A program made the translations under genes and the position numbers. A model generated the notes under the pieces. The model was not told where the DNA came from. It did no database searches and saw nothing but the letters and a program-made list of their open reading frames with translations. From assembly GCA_948676835.1 (NCBI GenBank), contig CAPOZU010000003.1, positions 1-64,000 on the forward strand: a stretch of DNA of 64,000 nt, in the 5' to 3' direction. The DNA comes from an uncultured Clostridia bacterium (GTDB taxonomy: Bacteria; Bacillota; Clostridia; TANB77; CAG-508). Below, one piece after another: positions 15,723 through 24,318 of this stretch. The stretch's first letter is position 1; each line of letters starts with the position of its first letter.

Positions 15723-16619
15723 CTAATTATTATTTTCAAAATCTGGAACATATTGTTCTTCATTTTCTTCTAAATCTTGCATATATCCATTAAGGTTTAA
15801 ATCAAAAACATACTGTTCTATTTCATTATATTCATTAATATTTAGTTTTCTATTAATATCATCTGTTTCCATTGCTTTGTGAGAAGGAAAGTATTGAGCC
15901 ATTATACTTACATATACCTCATTATCTATATTTTCTTTAATCCATTTTAAAACATTTTTACTATTTTCTATATGATTTGGCAAAACAAGATGTCTAATAA
16001 TTAATCCTTTTTTTATCATTCCATTTTCATCAAATCTTGGTGCTCCAACTTGTCTATACATTTCTTTTAATGCCACTTCTGCTATTTGCCTATAATTATT
16101 TATATTAGATAATTTTTTTGATAACTCATTATCAAAATATTTAAAATCTGGTAAATAAACATCTATATATCCTTCAAGCATTTTTAATGCACCTAAACTT
16201 TCATATCCACTTGAATTATACACTATAGGTATTTTTAATCCTTTACTTCTTGCTATATGTATAGCTTCTATTATTTGTGGTATATACATAAATCCTGTAA
16301 CTAAATTAATATTATTTGCATTCTCTTTTTGAAGTCTTAAAAATTCATTTGCTAAATCATTTATTTCAATTTCTTTTCCCAATCCTTCTTGACTTATTTT
16401 AAAGTTTTGGCAAAATTTACAAGACATATTACACCCAGAAAAAAAAATAGTTCCTGATCCTTTTTCTCCACTTATGCAAGGCTCTTCAAAATAATGCAAA
16501 CTTGCTAATGCAAGTTTAACTTTATCTGTTGCTTTGCAACGACCTATTTCTTTATTTAATCTATTTACTTTGCATTCATGCGGACAAAGTGTGCATTTTT
16601 CTAATATTTTTGAGTCCAT
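15723..16619 (-). CDS. PflX-like radical SAM protein (COG1313 type)
   Basis: Radical SAM protein related to pyruvate formate-lyase activases but of the uncharacterised PflX group. The 298-aa sequence has an N-terminal Cys cluster (C9, C12, C16, C28 in CTLCPHEC and GRC) and the SAM cluster CxxxCxxC at C63, C67 and C70 (SGCNMSCKFCQNF). A TIM-barrel body follows. The extra N-terminal cysteines distinguish it from the true activase at 49484-50194. The start ATG has GAGGAA upstream. The substrate is unknown. Confidence 0.82.
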   Translation of the reverse strand: MDSKILEKCTLCPHECKVNRLNKEIGRCKATDKVKLALASLHYFEEPCISGEKGSGTIFFSGCNMSCKFCQNFKISQEGLGKEIEINDLANEFLRLQKENANNINLVTGFMYIPQIIEAIHIARSKGLKIPIVYNSSGYESLGALKMLEGYIDVYLPDFKYFDNELSKKLSNINNYRQIAEVALKEMYRQVGAPRFDENGMIKKGLIIRHLVLPNHIENSKNVLKWIKENIDNEVYVSIMAQYFPSHKAMETDDINRKLNINEYNEIEQYVFDLNLNGYMQDLEENEEQYVPDFENNN

Positions 16620-16707
16620 TTAACAATTCCTCTTATCTTTTATTTCATAGCTTTATACATTATATCAACTTTTTAATCACATTTCAATCAATCATTTTAC
16701 ATATATC

Positions 16708-16736
16708 TTGAAATTTCAACATTTTCCTGTTATAAT
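16708..16736 (+). promoter_or_regulatory. Promoter of the 177-aa membrane protein
   Basis: TTGAAA (16708-16713), a 17-nt spacer and TATAAT (16731-16736). The leader of about 90 nt contains a hairpin (16755-16787, CTTGAG with CTCAAG extended by TATAA/TTATA) before the ribosome site. Confidence 0.75.
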
Positions 16737-16830
16737 ATTATGGTTAACTGCCTTTATAATCTTGAGTTTGCAGTATCTCAAGTTATACATATTTGTAACT
16801 AAAACTTTTCTGATTAGAAAGGAGTTTCTT

Positions 16831-17364
16831 ATGTATAGCAAAATTAAAAATTTCTCGGAATGTTGCTGGGAAAACTATGGCTTACTTCGGATCTTTCTGA
16901 TTACATTTGCTTTTTGGACTATTACAACATGTGTTATTGCTACAGTTCAAGGAACCTGGGACACTATGTTTGTATATCCTGAAGAAGAGTATACAGAAAT
17001 TCAAACCGAAGCTGACAGAATCATTTCAAATAAGAGTTTTGAGACAACATATGAGTTGCAAATTACTAATTACAGTAATAGAGATCATTCTTTGTCCTTT
17101 GACATAAGAGGAAGTAACAATTCTCTATTAACTGTGAATGTAAGCAACTACGGATTGGAAAACGAAGAAGTATCCTATAAACGTTTCACCAAGACCCCTA
17201 CAACTCATATCTTGCTTGAACTTTTAGCTGTTATTCTTTTGATTGTATTGTTGGCTTTTGTATCTATGCTTGCTATTTTAATTATGATATCGTTTATTTG
17301 GTTTATAGCTTTTATAATCCATAAAATAATCGAATTTTCTAATAATAGCAAAAACAAAAAGTAA
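16831..17364 (+). CDS. Two-TM membrane protein, unrecognised
   Basis: I do not recognise this 177-aa protein. I start it at ATG 16831, which has AAAGGAG 6 nt upstream; the longer frame begins in front of the promoter. It has one membrane segment at about residues 18-40, an outside loop of about 85 residues with many Asn/Ser/Thr and acidic positions, and a second hydrophobic stretch at about 130-165. The C-terminus is basic (NNSKNKK). It is a single-gene unit with its own promoter and a shared terminator. Its codon use is slightly less AT-biased than its neighbours. Confidence 0.7.
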   Translation: MYSKIKNFSECCWENYGLLRIFLITFAFWTITTCVIATVQGTWDTMFVYPEEEYTEIQTEADRIISNKSFETTYELQITNYSNRDHSLSFDIRGSNNSLLTVNVSNYGLENEEVSYKRFTKTPTTHILLELLAVILLIVLLAFVSMLAILIMISFIWFIAFIIHKIIEFSNNSKNKK

Positions 17365-17387
17365 ATAGTCTACAAAAAAATACTGCA

Positions 17388-17425
17388 CTAAAAAGAGGGG
17401 CCCGCAGATTGCGAGCACCTCTTTT
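17388..17425. terminator. Bidirectional terminator between convergent genes
   Basis: AAAAGAGG (17391-17398) pairs with CCTCTTTT (17418-17425), with an inner CGC/GCG helix. It serves the plus-strand membrane protein gene and the minus-strand gene ending at 17428; the stem is T-rich outward on both sides. Confidence 0.7.
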
Positions 17426-17427
17426 AG

Positions 17428-18438
17428 TTACATTCGATTAACACCTCTTTCTTCTTTTAAAAATTGTGTACCTGATTTGTAATCTCCTGGATTTTGTACA
17501 AAATTAACACTATTTCCATCAAGCTCAAGTTCTACAGTTCCCAATTCGTCAGTTCGATATAGAATTATCCCTCTTTTTTCTAATGACTCTACAATCCGTT
17601 TTACTGGATGACCGTATTCGTTATGTTTTCCATTATGAGAAGACAGTATAGCATATCTTGGATTTACTGCTTCCAAAAATGCTTCACTTGTTGAAGTTTT
17701 ACTTCCATGATGCGCTATTTTAAGAATATCTGCTGATAAATCAACATTTGCATTAAGAAGCTCTTCTTCGTTTGGAATCTCCATATCTCCTGTGAAAAGA
17801 ATACTTTTTTCTTTATATATCATTTTGAAAACCAAAGAATAATTGTTGAGTCTGCAATAGTTACTACTTATCGGTCCTAAAAACTGGATTTGAGAATCTG
17901 AAAATTGAAAATCATAATTATCTTCTGTTAATCTAACATCTACAACATTTTCCGCAAACAAGTTAGTATATTTTATCATAGAAATTTCAGGAATATAAAA
18001 TAGCCTTTCAGTAAAACTCATATCTAAATCTTCCATCTTTTCTGTTAAATACAACTTACTAACCTGATAATCTAAAAGAAGTCCAAAGATTCCGCCTGCA
18101 TGATCTCGATGTGAATGTGTGATTATTGCATAATCAATTTTTTGTACATTTTTTTCTTCAAGCACCTTTTTTACGTCAAAATATGTTGTAAAGTATCCTG
18201 TATCCACCAACATTGCTTTATCCTTCTGGAGTAATAAAAAGCAATCTGCATTTCCTACATCAATCATAACAATCTCAAGATTTCCATCAGTAAACTGTGG
18301 GTTAGTAGCTTCTTGATTATTAATGTAATAAATTCTCGCAGTGGCAACAATTACAATAGCAACACAAATGACAAGAAGTGTACGAATTAAATTTGTCAAA
18401 TTCCGACAAATGTTTGTTGTCTTAAAAACTTTTTTCAT
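17428..18438 (-). CDS. ComEC C-terminal-like MBL-fold hydrolase, membrane-anchored
   Basis: This 336-aa protein has an N-terminal membrane segment (about residues 17-37) and a metallo-beta-lactamase domain outside the membrane. The metal motif HSHRDH is present (H108, H110, D112, H113), then FTGDM and IAHHGSKTSTS, the pattern of the ComEC/Rec2 hydrolase domain. The ComEC channel domain is absent, so it is a stand-alone nuclease or hydrolase; the substrate is unknown. The ribosome site is AAAGGA. A second protein of the same type is at 34066-35031. Composition is a little richer in G+C than its surroundings. Confidence 0.82.
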   Translation of the reverse strand: MKKVFKTTNICRNLTNLIRTLLVICVAIVIVATARIYYINNQEATNPQFTDGNLEIVMIDVGNADCFLLLQKDKAMLVDTGYFTTYFDVKKVLEEKNVQKIDYAIITHSHRDHAGGIFGLLLDYQVSKLYLTEKMEDLDMSFTERLFYIPEISMIKYTNLFAENVVDVRLTEDNYDFQFSDSQIQFLGPISSNYCRLNNYSLVFKMIYKEKSILFTGDMEIPNEEELLNANVDLSADILKIAHHGSKTSTSEAFLEAVNPRYAILSSHNGKHNEYGHPVKRIVESLEKRGIILYRTDELGTVELELDGNSVNFVQNPGDYKSGTQFLKEERGVNRM

Positions 18439-18562
18439 GACAAACCATCCTTTCTATAGAATCAACAACATGAGTACTATTTAATTATACCATTTTTATC
18501 CTCATTAATCAAACATTATGTTTACTTCGTTTTTAAAACGTAAATTACCTTTCGTTTTTACA

Positions 18563-19261
18563 TCATTCTTGGCTTAATTCTTTTGATAATTTTCCAATTG
18601 CTTTAGTTTCAATCCTTGATACATAAGAACGGCTTATATTCATCATACTTGCAATTTCTTTTTGAGTTTTTGGTTTATGTCCATCTAGTCCAAATCTCAA
18701 CTCTATAATTAATTTTTCTCTTTCTTTTAATGTTTTTTTCATTTTTTCATATAGCTTTTTTATTTTAAATTTTAAATCTACTATATCCTCTATATTTCTA
18801 TCATCGTTTTCTAAAACTTCTTGTAGAGTTACTTCATTATCATCTTTATCTTTTCCAATAGGTTCATTTAAATATACATCATAAGCTCTTTTTTTGTTGC
18901 TTCTTAAATACATTAAAATTTCATTTTCTATACATTTTGCTATATATGTAGCAAGTTTAAAACTTTTATCCATATTAAAACTATTTATTCCTTTTATTAG
19001 CCCAATACTACCAATTGAAATTAAATCATCTTGATCTACATTACTAGAAGAATATTTTTTGGAAATATGAGCAACTAGTCTTAAATTTCTTTCAATTAAT
19101 ATATTTCTAGCTTCTTCATCACCATTTTTCATTCTTTCCAAATATATTTTTTCTTCTTCTTGAGTTAAAGGTTCTGGAAACAAATTTCCACTTTGTATGT
19201 ATCCAACACCAAATATAATCTGTGATAACAGTAATATATTTGATAAAGAAAAAATAACCAT
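18563..19261 (-). CDS. sigK: Pro-sigma K, late mother-cell sigma factor
   Basis: Late mother-cell sigma factor, 232 aa. The first ~25 residues (MVIFSLSNILLLSQIIFGVGY) are hydrophobic and look like the pro-sequence that SpoIVFB removes. The conserved FPEPLTQEEEKIYLERM stretch follows, as in SigK. Region 2 includes NLRLVAHISKKYSS and DLISIGSIGLIKGI; region 4 includes KTQKEIASMMNISRSYVSRIETKA. The gene is continuous, with no skin-type interruption. SigE is less likely because the sequence after the pro-region fits SigK and spoIIGA is not adjacent. GGAGG lies 7 nt before the ATG. Confidence 0.85.
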   Translation of the reverse strand: MVIFSLSNILLLSQIIFGVGYIQSGNLFPEPLTQEEEKIYLERMKNGDEEARNILIERNLRLVAHISKKYSSSNVDQDDLISIGSIGLIKGINSFNMDKSFKLATYIAKCIENEILMYLRSNKKRAYDVYLNEPIGKDKDDNEVTLQEVLENDDRNIEDIVDLKFKIKKLYEKMKKTLKEREKLIIELRFGLDGHKPKTQKEIASMMNISRSYVSRIETKAIGKLSKELSQE

Positions 19262-19339
19262 CTAATTACCTCCAAATTTTTAATTTGAATATAATTTATT
19301 ATATGATGATTATTCTATTTAGTGCCTGACCCTAGAAGA

Positions 19340-19368
19340 AAAAGAGTTATAAATATTATAACTCTTTT
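19340..19368 (-). terminator. Terminator after recN
   Basis: A perfect 13-bp stem (19340-19352 with 19356-19368) with a 3-nt loop follows the recN stop by 15 nt on the minus strand and ends in TTTTTC. Immediately beyond it lies a short GTGCCTGACCC motif (19322-19332) that resembles half of a REP-type palindrome. Confidence 0.75.
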
Positions 19369-19383
19369 CTACCTCATTTATTT

Positions 19384-21015
19384 CTATGCTATTTTTCTTT
19401 TTCTTAATTCTTTAGCATGTTTAATTGAAATATTTGTTACACTTCCACTAGAAATTCTAGCAATTTCTTCTAGTACTTCATTTTCAGTTAATTGCTTTAC
19501 TTTGGTTTTAGTTTTTCCTTCTATAATTTCTTTACAAACATAATAGTTGTAATCACCTTTCGCCGCTATACTTGCTAAATGAGTAACACATATAACTTGA
19601 TGATTTTTAGAAATTTTCTTAATCTTTTCTCCTGTTGCATTTGCTGCAATACCGCTTATTCCTGTATCAATTTCATCAAATATGATAACTGGTATTTTAT
19701 CTACTTCTGCTAGCACACCTTTTATTGCAAGCATAAATCTAGACATTTCTCCACCAGAAGCTACTTTAGCTAAAGATTTTGCTTCTTCTCCTACATTAGT
19801 TGTAATTTGAAATTCAACTTTATCTAGCCCATATCTATTAAATTTATTTTCATTTGAAAATTCTATTTTTACAGAAAATTTAGCGTTTTTCATTTCTAAT
19901 TCTTCAAATTCTTTGTTAATTTTTATAGATAAATCCTGAGCATATTTATTTCTAATTTCATTCATTTGCTCTGATAAAATAAGCATTTCTTTTTCTAATG
20001 TTTTCATTTTTTTCTTTAAATTATTTATATAGTCTTCTAGATTTTGGATATCAAAAATCTCTTTATTTACTTTTTCTTTGTAATCTAATATTTCTTTTAC
20101 ATTATTACCATATTTTCTTTTTAATGATTTTATTAAATTAAGTCTTTCTTCAATTTCATTTTGTTCATTTTCATCAAAATACATATCTGAGTTCATATAG
20201 CTAATATCTCTAGCAGCTTCCTGAATTTCGTAATAACTATTTTTTAAACTATTTAAAATTTTAGAATATTCTTCATTATATTTTTCTATTTTTTCTAGAT
20301 CTTTTATTGCTGTATTTATACTATCTACAGCTACTTCATTTAAATTTCTTTCAGCATCTGTTAAATTAATTGTAATTTTTTCAGAAGACATTATTACTGT
20401 TCTTCTTTCTTCTAATTCTTCTTCCTCCCCTTCTTTTAAATTTGCATTTTCGATTTCATTTACTTGGTAATTTAATAAATCTAATTTTCTTTGTTTTTCT
20501 TTATCATCGCCATAATTTCTAGTAATTTCTGCTTTTATATTCAAATATTCTTCATATAAATTATAATAATTATTTTTTATATCTTTTATTTCGCTTGTTG
20601 CATATTCATCTAATAGTTCTATATGTGTGCTTACATCTAAAATGGATTGATTATCATTTTGACCATGTATATCTATAATATTATTCATAAAATATTTAAG
20701 CTCGCTAACTGTAACTAATCTTCCATTAATTTTGCAAGTATTTTTTCCTTTAATATTTATTTCTCTAGATACAATTACAGTATCATTTTCATAACCTTGA
20801 TTTGGCAAAAAAGCATCCATTTCTACATAAGAAACACTTTCTCCATTTCTTATCATTTCTTTAGAAAATCTTCCACCAGCTAAAATTTGCAAGGATCCTA
20901 TAATTAAAGTTTTACCAGCTCCCGTTTCTCCTGTAAGCACATTAAAACCTTCATTAAGATTAATTGTTATATCATCAATTATTCCTATATTTTTTATATG
21001 CAAAGTATTAATCAT
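19384..21015 (-). CDS. recN: DNA repair protein RecN
   Basis: SMC-like ATPase of double-strand-break repair. I start at the ATG at 21015 behind AGAGGTGG, giving 543 aa; a GTG 9 nt upstream lies inside the ribosome site. It has Walker A GETGAGKT near residue 30, long coiled coils (about 150-360), and the C-terminal KVASGGEMSRFMLAIKGVL signature with IIFDEIDTGISG. The gene has a sigma-A promoter overlapped by LexA-like boxes, consistent with SOS control of recN in Firmicutes. Confidence 0.95.
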   Translation of the reverse strand: MINTLHIKNIGIIDDITINLNEGFNVLTGETGAGKTLIIGSLQILAGGRFSKEMIRNGESVSYVEMDAFLPNQGYENDTVIVSREINIKGKNTCKINGRLVTVSELKYFMNNIIDIHGQNDNQSILDVSTHIELLDEYATSEIKDIKNNYYNLYEEYLNIKAEITRNYGDDKEKQRKLDLLNYQVNEIENANLKEGEEEELEERRTVIMSSEKITINLTDAERNLNEVAVDSINTAIKDLEKIEKYNEEYSKILNSLKNSYYEIQEAARDISYMNSDMYFDENEQNEIEERLNLIKSLKRKYGNNVKEILDYKEKVNKEIFDIQNLEDYINNLKKKMKTLEKEMLILSEQMNEIRNKYAQDLSIKINKEFEELEMKNAKFSVKIEFSNENKFNRYGLDKVEFQITTNVGEEAKSLAKVASGGEMSRFMLAIKGVLAEVDKIPVIIFDEIDTGISGIAANATGEKIKKISKNHQVICVTHLASIAAKGDYNYYVCKEIIEGKTKTKVKQLTENEVLEEIARISSGSVTNISIKHAKELRKRKIA

Positions 21016-21028
21016 AAAAACCACCTCT

Positions 21029-21097
21029 TAAACAACTGTTCGTTTATTGATATAACTATTATATTCTTTTTTGAAAATTTGTCAATACATTTGTTCG
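21029..21097 (-). promoter_or_regulatory. recN promoter with two LexA-like boxes
   Basis: On the minus strand TTGACA (21080-21085), a 16-nt spacer and TATAAT (21058-21063) form the promoter. CGAACAAATGTATT (21084-21097) overlaps the -35 box and CGAACAGTTGTTTA (21029-21042) lies just downstream. Both fit CGAAC-N4-GT with imperfect right halves, compared with the Firmicutes LexA consensus CGAAC-N4-GTTCG. The promoter is firm; the operators are inferred. Confidence 0.6.
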
Positions 21098-21126
21098 CTT
21101 TTTTGTAAAAATTTTTATGTTCAAAA

Positions 21127-21150
21127 AAGAAGTCTTACAAAAGACTTCTT
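21127..21150 (-). terminator. Terminator after rdgB
   Basis: AAGAAGTCTT (21127-21136) pairs with AAGACTTCTT (21141-21150) around a 4-nt loop, touching the rdgB stop codon. A T6 tract follows on the minus strand. Confidence 0.85.
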
Positions 21151-21779
21151 CACCAGTAATATCCTAATTCTTTAAACTTTTTCATAAGTTCGTTCATTGC
21201 TAAATCTCTATGATTATGTACAGCAATATATTCTTCTTCTGCCATATCTCCCATAGGTTTGTCAAACCCATCTGGAATAAATATTGGACCATATGTTAAT
21301 CCACCAAGATTTCCATGTTTCAAAGCAATTGTTCCTTTACACTCGCCTCTTGAAACAATTTTTTCTCCATTTGGTAATAATGCAGTTAAAACACAAACAA
21401 ATTTACAGGTTCTATCTTCCATATTTTGATATTGCTTCAAGTTTTGTAAAAGCTTATTTATATTTTCTATTTGTGTTGGATGCTCTCCTGCGTATCTTGC
21501 TGTATAAATTCCAGGTTCTCCATTTAATTTATCTACACATAAACCTGCATCATCTGTAATTATTATTTTATCTACTATATTATTTTCCCTGCAAAACTTT
21601 TGTATTTCTCTTGCCTTTATTTCTGAATTCTCTTCAAAAGTTTTTCCATCTTCAATTATATCTTTATCAAATCCAATATCTTTTAGTGTGTATAGTTCTG
21701 CGTTAAATCCATGAGATTTTATTATTTTTCTCATCGCATCTAATTTTGCAACATTTCCTGTACCATATAAAATTTTCAT
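21150..21779 (-). CDS. rdgB: XTP/dITP pyrophosphatase (RdgB/HAM1 family)
   Basis: House-cleaning enzyme that hydrolyses dITP, XTP and related purine triphosphates. The 209-aa protein has the N-terminal TGNVAKLDAM motif, ITDDAGLCVDKLNGEPGIYTARYAG, and the C-terminal base-recognition region AVHNHRDLAMNELM, where the usual SHR reads NHR. GGAGG precedes the ATG. It lies 21 bp downstream of tyrA and probably shares its transcript. Confidence 0.92.
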   Translation of the reverse strand: MKILYGTGNVAKLDAMRKIIKSHGFNAELYTLKDIGFDKDIIEDGKTFEENSEIKAREIQKFCRENNIVDKIIITDDAGLCVDKLNGEPGIYTARYAGEHPTQIENINKLLQNLKQYQNMEDRTCKFVCVLTALLPNGEKIVSRGECKGTIALKHGNLGGLTYGPIFIPDGFDKPMGDMAEEEYIAVHNHRDLAMNELMKKFKELGYYW

Positions 21780-21800
21780 TTTTTTCCTCCAGTTCTAATA

Positions 21801-22880
21801 TTAATTTATTTTCTTAACATCATATTCTAAATTTTTAAGTATTTCATATCCTTTGTCTCTTTCTTCATAATTTCTTACAATTACTTTTAAAGCTCCAAAA
21901 TTATTTTCTCTATTGTTTATTACTTCTATATTTTTGATTCCTATATTATTATCGCTTAAAATTGTTGTTACTTTTGCAATAGCACCATTTTCATCTTTTA
22001 CACTGATATTTAATTCTGGCATAGTATTTCCATTAATTTTTTTATTAATAAAGCTATCTCTATATATTTTTGAAGTTTCAAAAAAATCAAAAGTTTCTTC
22101 TTTATTTGTTATATTAGATTTAAATTCTTGCAGAATCATAATTAATTTATCTAAGTTCTTTAGAATTTCATCTTTATTTTCACTACAAATATTTTCCCAC
22201 ATGGTTGGATCAGATGAAGCTATTCTAGTAATATCTTTAAAGCCTCCTGCTGCTAATGTTTTCATAGTTTCATTCTCATCATCTGAATTTTTTACTAATC
22301 TTACTAACGAAGATGCCACTATATGTGGTACATGGCTTATACAAGATGTTATATAATCATGTTTTCCTTCATCAATAATTATTGGAATTGCCCCAATTTC
22401 CATAACTAGTTCTTTTAATATATTTATTGATTTATCACTATTTTTTTCACCTTTAGTTATTATGTAATAAGAATTTTCAAAAAGAAAATCTTTAGATGTT
22501 TCATATCCTGATCTTTCAGAACCAATCATTGGATGTCCACCAATAAACTCTACACTACAATTTTTAGTTTCATTAATAATTGTTTTTTTAGTGCTTCCAG
22601 TATCTGTTATGATACATCCTTTTTTTACGTATTTTTCCAGTTCTTTAACATAATAAGAAATAAAGCTTACTGGTGTACAAATAAATATTACATCACATTC
22701 TTTAAACTTTTCATTTATTTCTAATGTATATTCTTGTATTACACCATCTTCATAAGCTTTTTTTAAGCTTTCTATATTTTTATCACTTGCTATTATTTTT
22801 CCAATTTTGTTAGACTTTGATAATGATTTTATCAAAGAGCCTCCCAAAAAACCTATTCCTATAATTCCTATATTATACAT
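21801..22880 (-). CDS. tyrA: Prephenate dehydrogenase with ACT domain
   Basis: Oxidative decarboxylation of prephenate to 4-hydroxyphenylpyruvate in tyrosine synthesis. I start at MYNIGIIG because GGAGAG lies just upstream; this gives 359 aa. The N-terminal Rossmann motif is GIIGIGFLGGSL. The middle helical region carries GGHPMIGSERSGY and SHVPHIVASSL, family signatures. An ACT domain (about residues 290-359, ISVKDENGAIAKVTTILSDNNI) suggests feedback control by tyrosine. No other aromatic biosynthesis gene is in the window. Confidence 0.9.
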   Translation of the reverse strand: MYNIGIIGIGFLGGSLIKSLSKSNKIGKIIASDKNIESLKKAYEDGVIQEYTLEINEKFKECDVIFICTPVSFISYYVKELEKYVKKGCIITDTGSTKKTIINETKNCSVEFIGGHPMIGSERSGYETSKDFLFENSYYIITKGEKNSDKSINILKELVMEIGAIPIIIDEGKHDYITSCISHVPHIVASSLVRLVKNSDDENETMKTLAAGGFKDITRIASSDPTMWENICSENKDEILKNLDKLIMILQEFKSNITNKEETFDFFETSKIYRDSFINKKINGNTMPELNISVKDENGAIAKVTTILSDNNIGIKNIEVINNRENNFGALKVIVRNYEERDKGYEILKNLEYDVKKIN

Positions 22881-23027
22881 TTTCTCTCCTATAAATTTGT
22901 CTTTTAGAAATTTTAACATAAAATTAAATATCAATCAATTGCTCTTTTTATAATTTTATCTTTTCTTTACAAGAAAAATTATTAATGATATATTGAAAAA
23001 AATAAACTAATTTTACGAGGTAAATAA

Positions 23028-23636
23028 ATGTTAAAAATTTTTATAAAAATCATAATTTTTATAATATTATGGGCAGTAGTACTTATTATGAATGTTGTTA
23101 AATGTATCAATTATGAACCTCCTCTATCATTTTTTGCTATTGGTGGACTTCACGATAACTGGGGAGGAACTTCTGAATTTATAGGATACAGTATAAAATA
23201 TTATCCTTCTTATGTAGATCAAGAAAGAAAAATGTATCATACAGAATTAACTGCTTTTGACACCAAGTTATATGAATCGCCTCCAATAGAAACAAACCGA
23301 AAACTTGAGAATGCTAAGATTGAAATTCTAAAAGATTCAATAACTGAAAATAATATAGCAATTGTTATTACAGATACAAATGAATTTTCTTATGGTTGGT
23401 ATGGAACTTATGAAATTGAAGATTCTGATACATGGAGAAGAATAAAACTTCAAAAAGAATTTAGACCTGATGATATATTACCAAGAAATGAGAATAATCA
23501 AATAACTATTGCACTTGACATTAGTGAAATATATGACCAATTACCCTCTGGAACTTATAGAATAGTAAAAGAAGTTTATGATAAATCTCATTCATATATG
23601 GACATACGTTCAAATGAATTTGAAATAGTTAAGTAG
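23028..23636 (+). CDS. Membrane-anchored Ig-like domain protein
   Basis: This 202-aa protein has an N-terminal membrane segment (about residues 4-24) and an exported remainder. From about residue 105 to the end the pattern ENNIAIVITDTNEFSYGW, WRRIKL, NQITIALDIS, LPSGTYRIVKEV and SNEFEIVK matches a bacterial Ig-like beta-sandwich found in many clostridial surface or lipoproteins. The role is unknown. GAGGT precedes the ATG. Its terminator is the left copy of the tRNA-Glu terminator repeat, which begins about 3 nt after its stop. Confidence 0.72.
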   Translation: MLKIFIKIIIFIILWAVVLIMNVVKCINYEPPLSFFAIGGLHDNWGGTSEFIGYSIKYYPSYVDQERKMYHTELTAFDTKLYESPPIETNRKLENAKIEILKDSITENNIAIVITDTNEFSYGWYGTYEIEDSDTWRRIKLQKEFRPDDILPRNENNQITIALDISEIYDQLPSGTYRIVKEVYDKSHSYMDIRSNEFEIVK

Positions 23637-23638
23637 AA

Positions 23639-23692
23639 AAAAAAGATGGAAAGCTTGCTTTTCCATCTTTTTTATTTTTTGGTGACCCCTAC
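23639..23692. repeat. Left copy of tRNA-Glu 3' end plus terminator (att-like)
   Basis: This 54-bp block repeats 28152-28206 with one length difference in a T run. It contains the terminator hairpin (AAAGATGGAAA with its complement) and TGGTGACCCCTAC, which is the last 13 nt of tRNA-Glu (CCA included) in the same orientation. The match stops inside the T arm. This is the layout left when an element integrates at a tRNA 3' end. The hairpin now also terminates the gene at 23028-23636. Confidence 0.75.
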
Positions 23693-23739
23693 ACTGATTA
23701 TTAGTATAAAACGCTTGAAAAATCAACTTTTTTTATTTT

Positions 23740-23765
23740 TTCCGTGCTAAAATTCCGTGTTAAAA
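23740..23765. repeat. Tandem 13-bp repeats, integrase arm-site-like
   Basis: TTCCGTGCTAAAA (23740-23752) is followed immediately by TTCCGTGTTAAAA (23753-23765), 12 of 13 identical. They lie 48 bp inside the left tRNA-fragment copy. Tandem direct repeats at this distance from att resemble tyrosine-integrase arm-binding sites. The rest of the 243-bp gap (23637-23879) holds one small hairpin (GTATTGAA with TTCAATAC, 23774-23794) and no gene. Confidence 0.5.
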
Positions 23766-23879
23766 TCATTTTAGTATTGAATAATGTTCAATACATATAA
23801 ATAAGTTCATATAACAGTTACAAAATTTTATTATATGCAATATTATAACTTTTATTATTTACTTACATAATTTAGATTA

Positions 23880-24296
23880 TTAAAATAATCTTCTATTTTT
23901 GTCTATAAATATCCAAAAAATCATTATTCCTAGCATTGTTGCAATCCCATTTATAATTGAATAAATTTTTAAGTTAACTTTTCCAAATTTTTTCATACAA
24001 TAATTTATTGGTATTAACAATATTAAATATATTCCTAATATTATTAATCCAAGAAGAAAATTAAATCCAGCCTCCGATTCAGGAACCGAATATCCACTGC
24101 CTTTGGGTCTATTCGTAAAATATGCATATAATGATAGAATCACAAAAGTATCTATATATCCAATAAAACCATTATATATAACTGATAATGTTAATATAAT
24201 ATACTTTTTTATAGTATCATTAAAATTTATTATTCCTATTATAAGTACAACACAAATATATATAGTTAATCCAAACAACGTATATGTAGTTATCAT
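23880..24296 (-). CDS. Small four-TM membrane protein (island paralog 1)
   Basis: Unrecognised 138-aa membrane protein with about four hydrophobic segments (about 7-24, 32-58, 78-100 and 113-132). A short soluble loop has NRPKGSGYSVPESEAG. The segment LILLIPINYCMKKFGKVNLKIYSIINGI resembles ILLIPVNIYITRKKNIDTSKYIILSIL of the next gene, so the two are probably distant paralogs. It is the left-most gene of the tRNA-Glu-bounded island. Confidence 0.6.
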   Translation of the reverse strand: MITTYTLFGLTIYICVVLIIGIINFNDTIKKYIILTLSVIYNGFIGYIDTFVILSLYAYFTNRPKGSGYSVPESEAGFNFLLGLIILGIYLILLIPINYCMKKFGKVNLKIYSIINGIATMLGIMIFWIFIDKNRRLF

Positions 24297-24318
24297 ATAT
24301 TATCACTCCTAATTTCAC

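Noticed and set aside
15723..16619. A second pyruvate formate-lyase activase
   Set aside because: The extra N-terminal cysteines and overall layout match the PflX-like group; the true activase follows pflB at 49484.
18563..19261. Naming this gene sigE
   Set aside because: The sequence after the pro-region and its hydrophobic character fit SigK better, and no spoIIGA precedes it.
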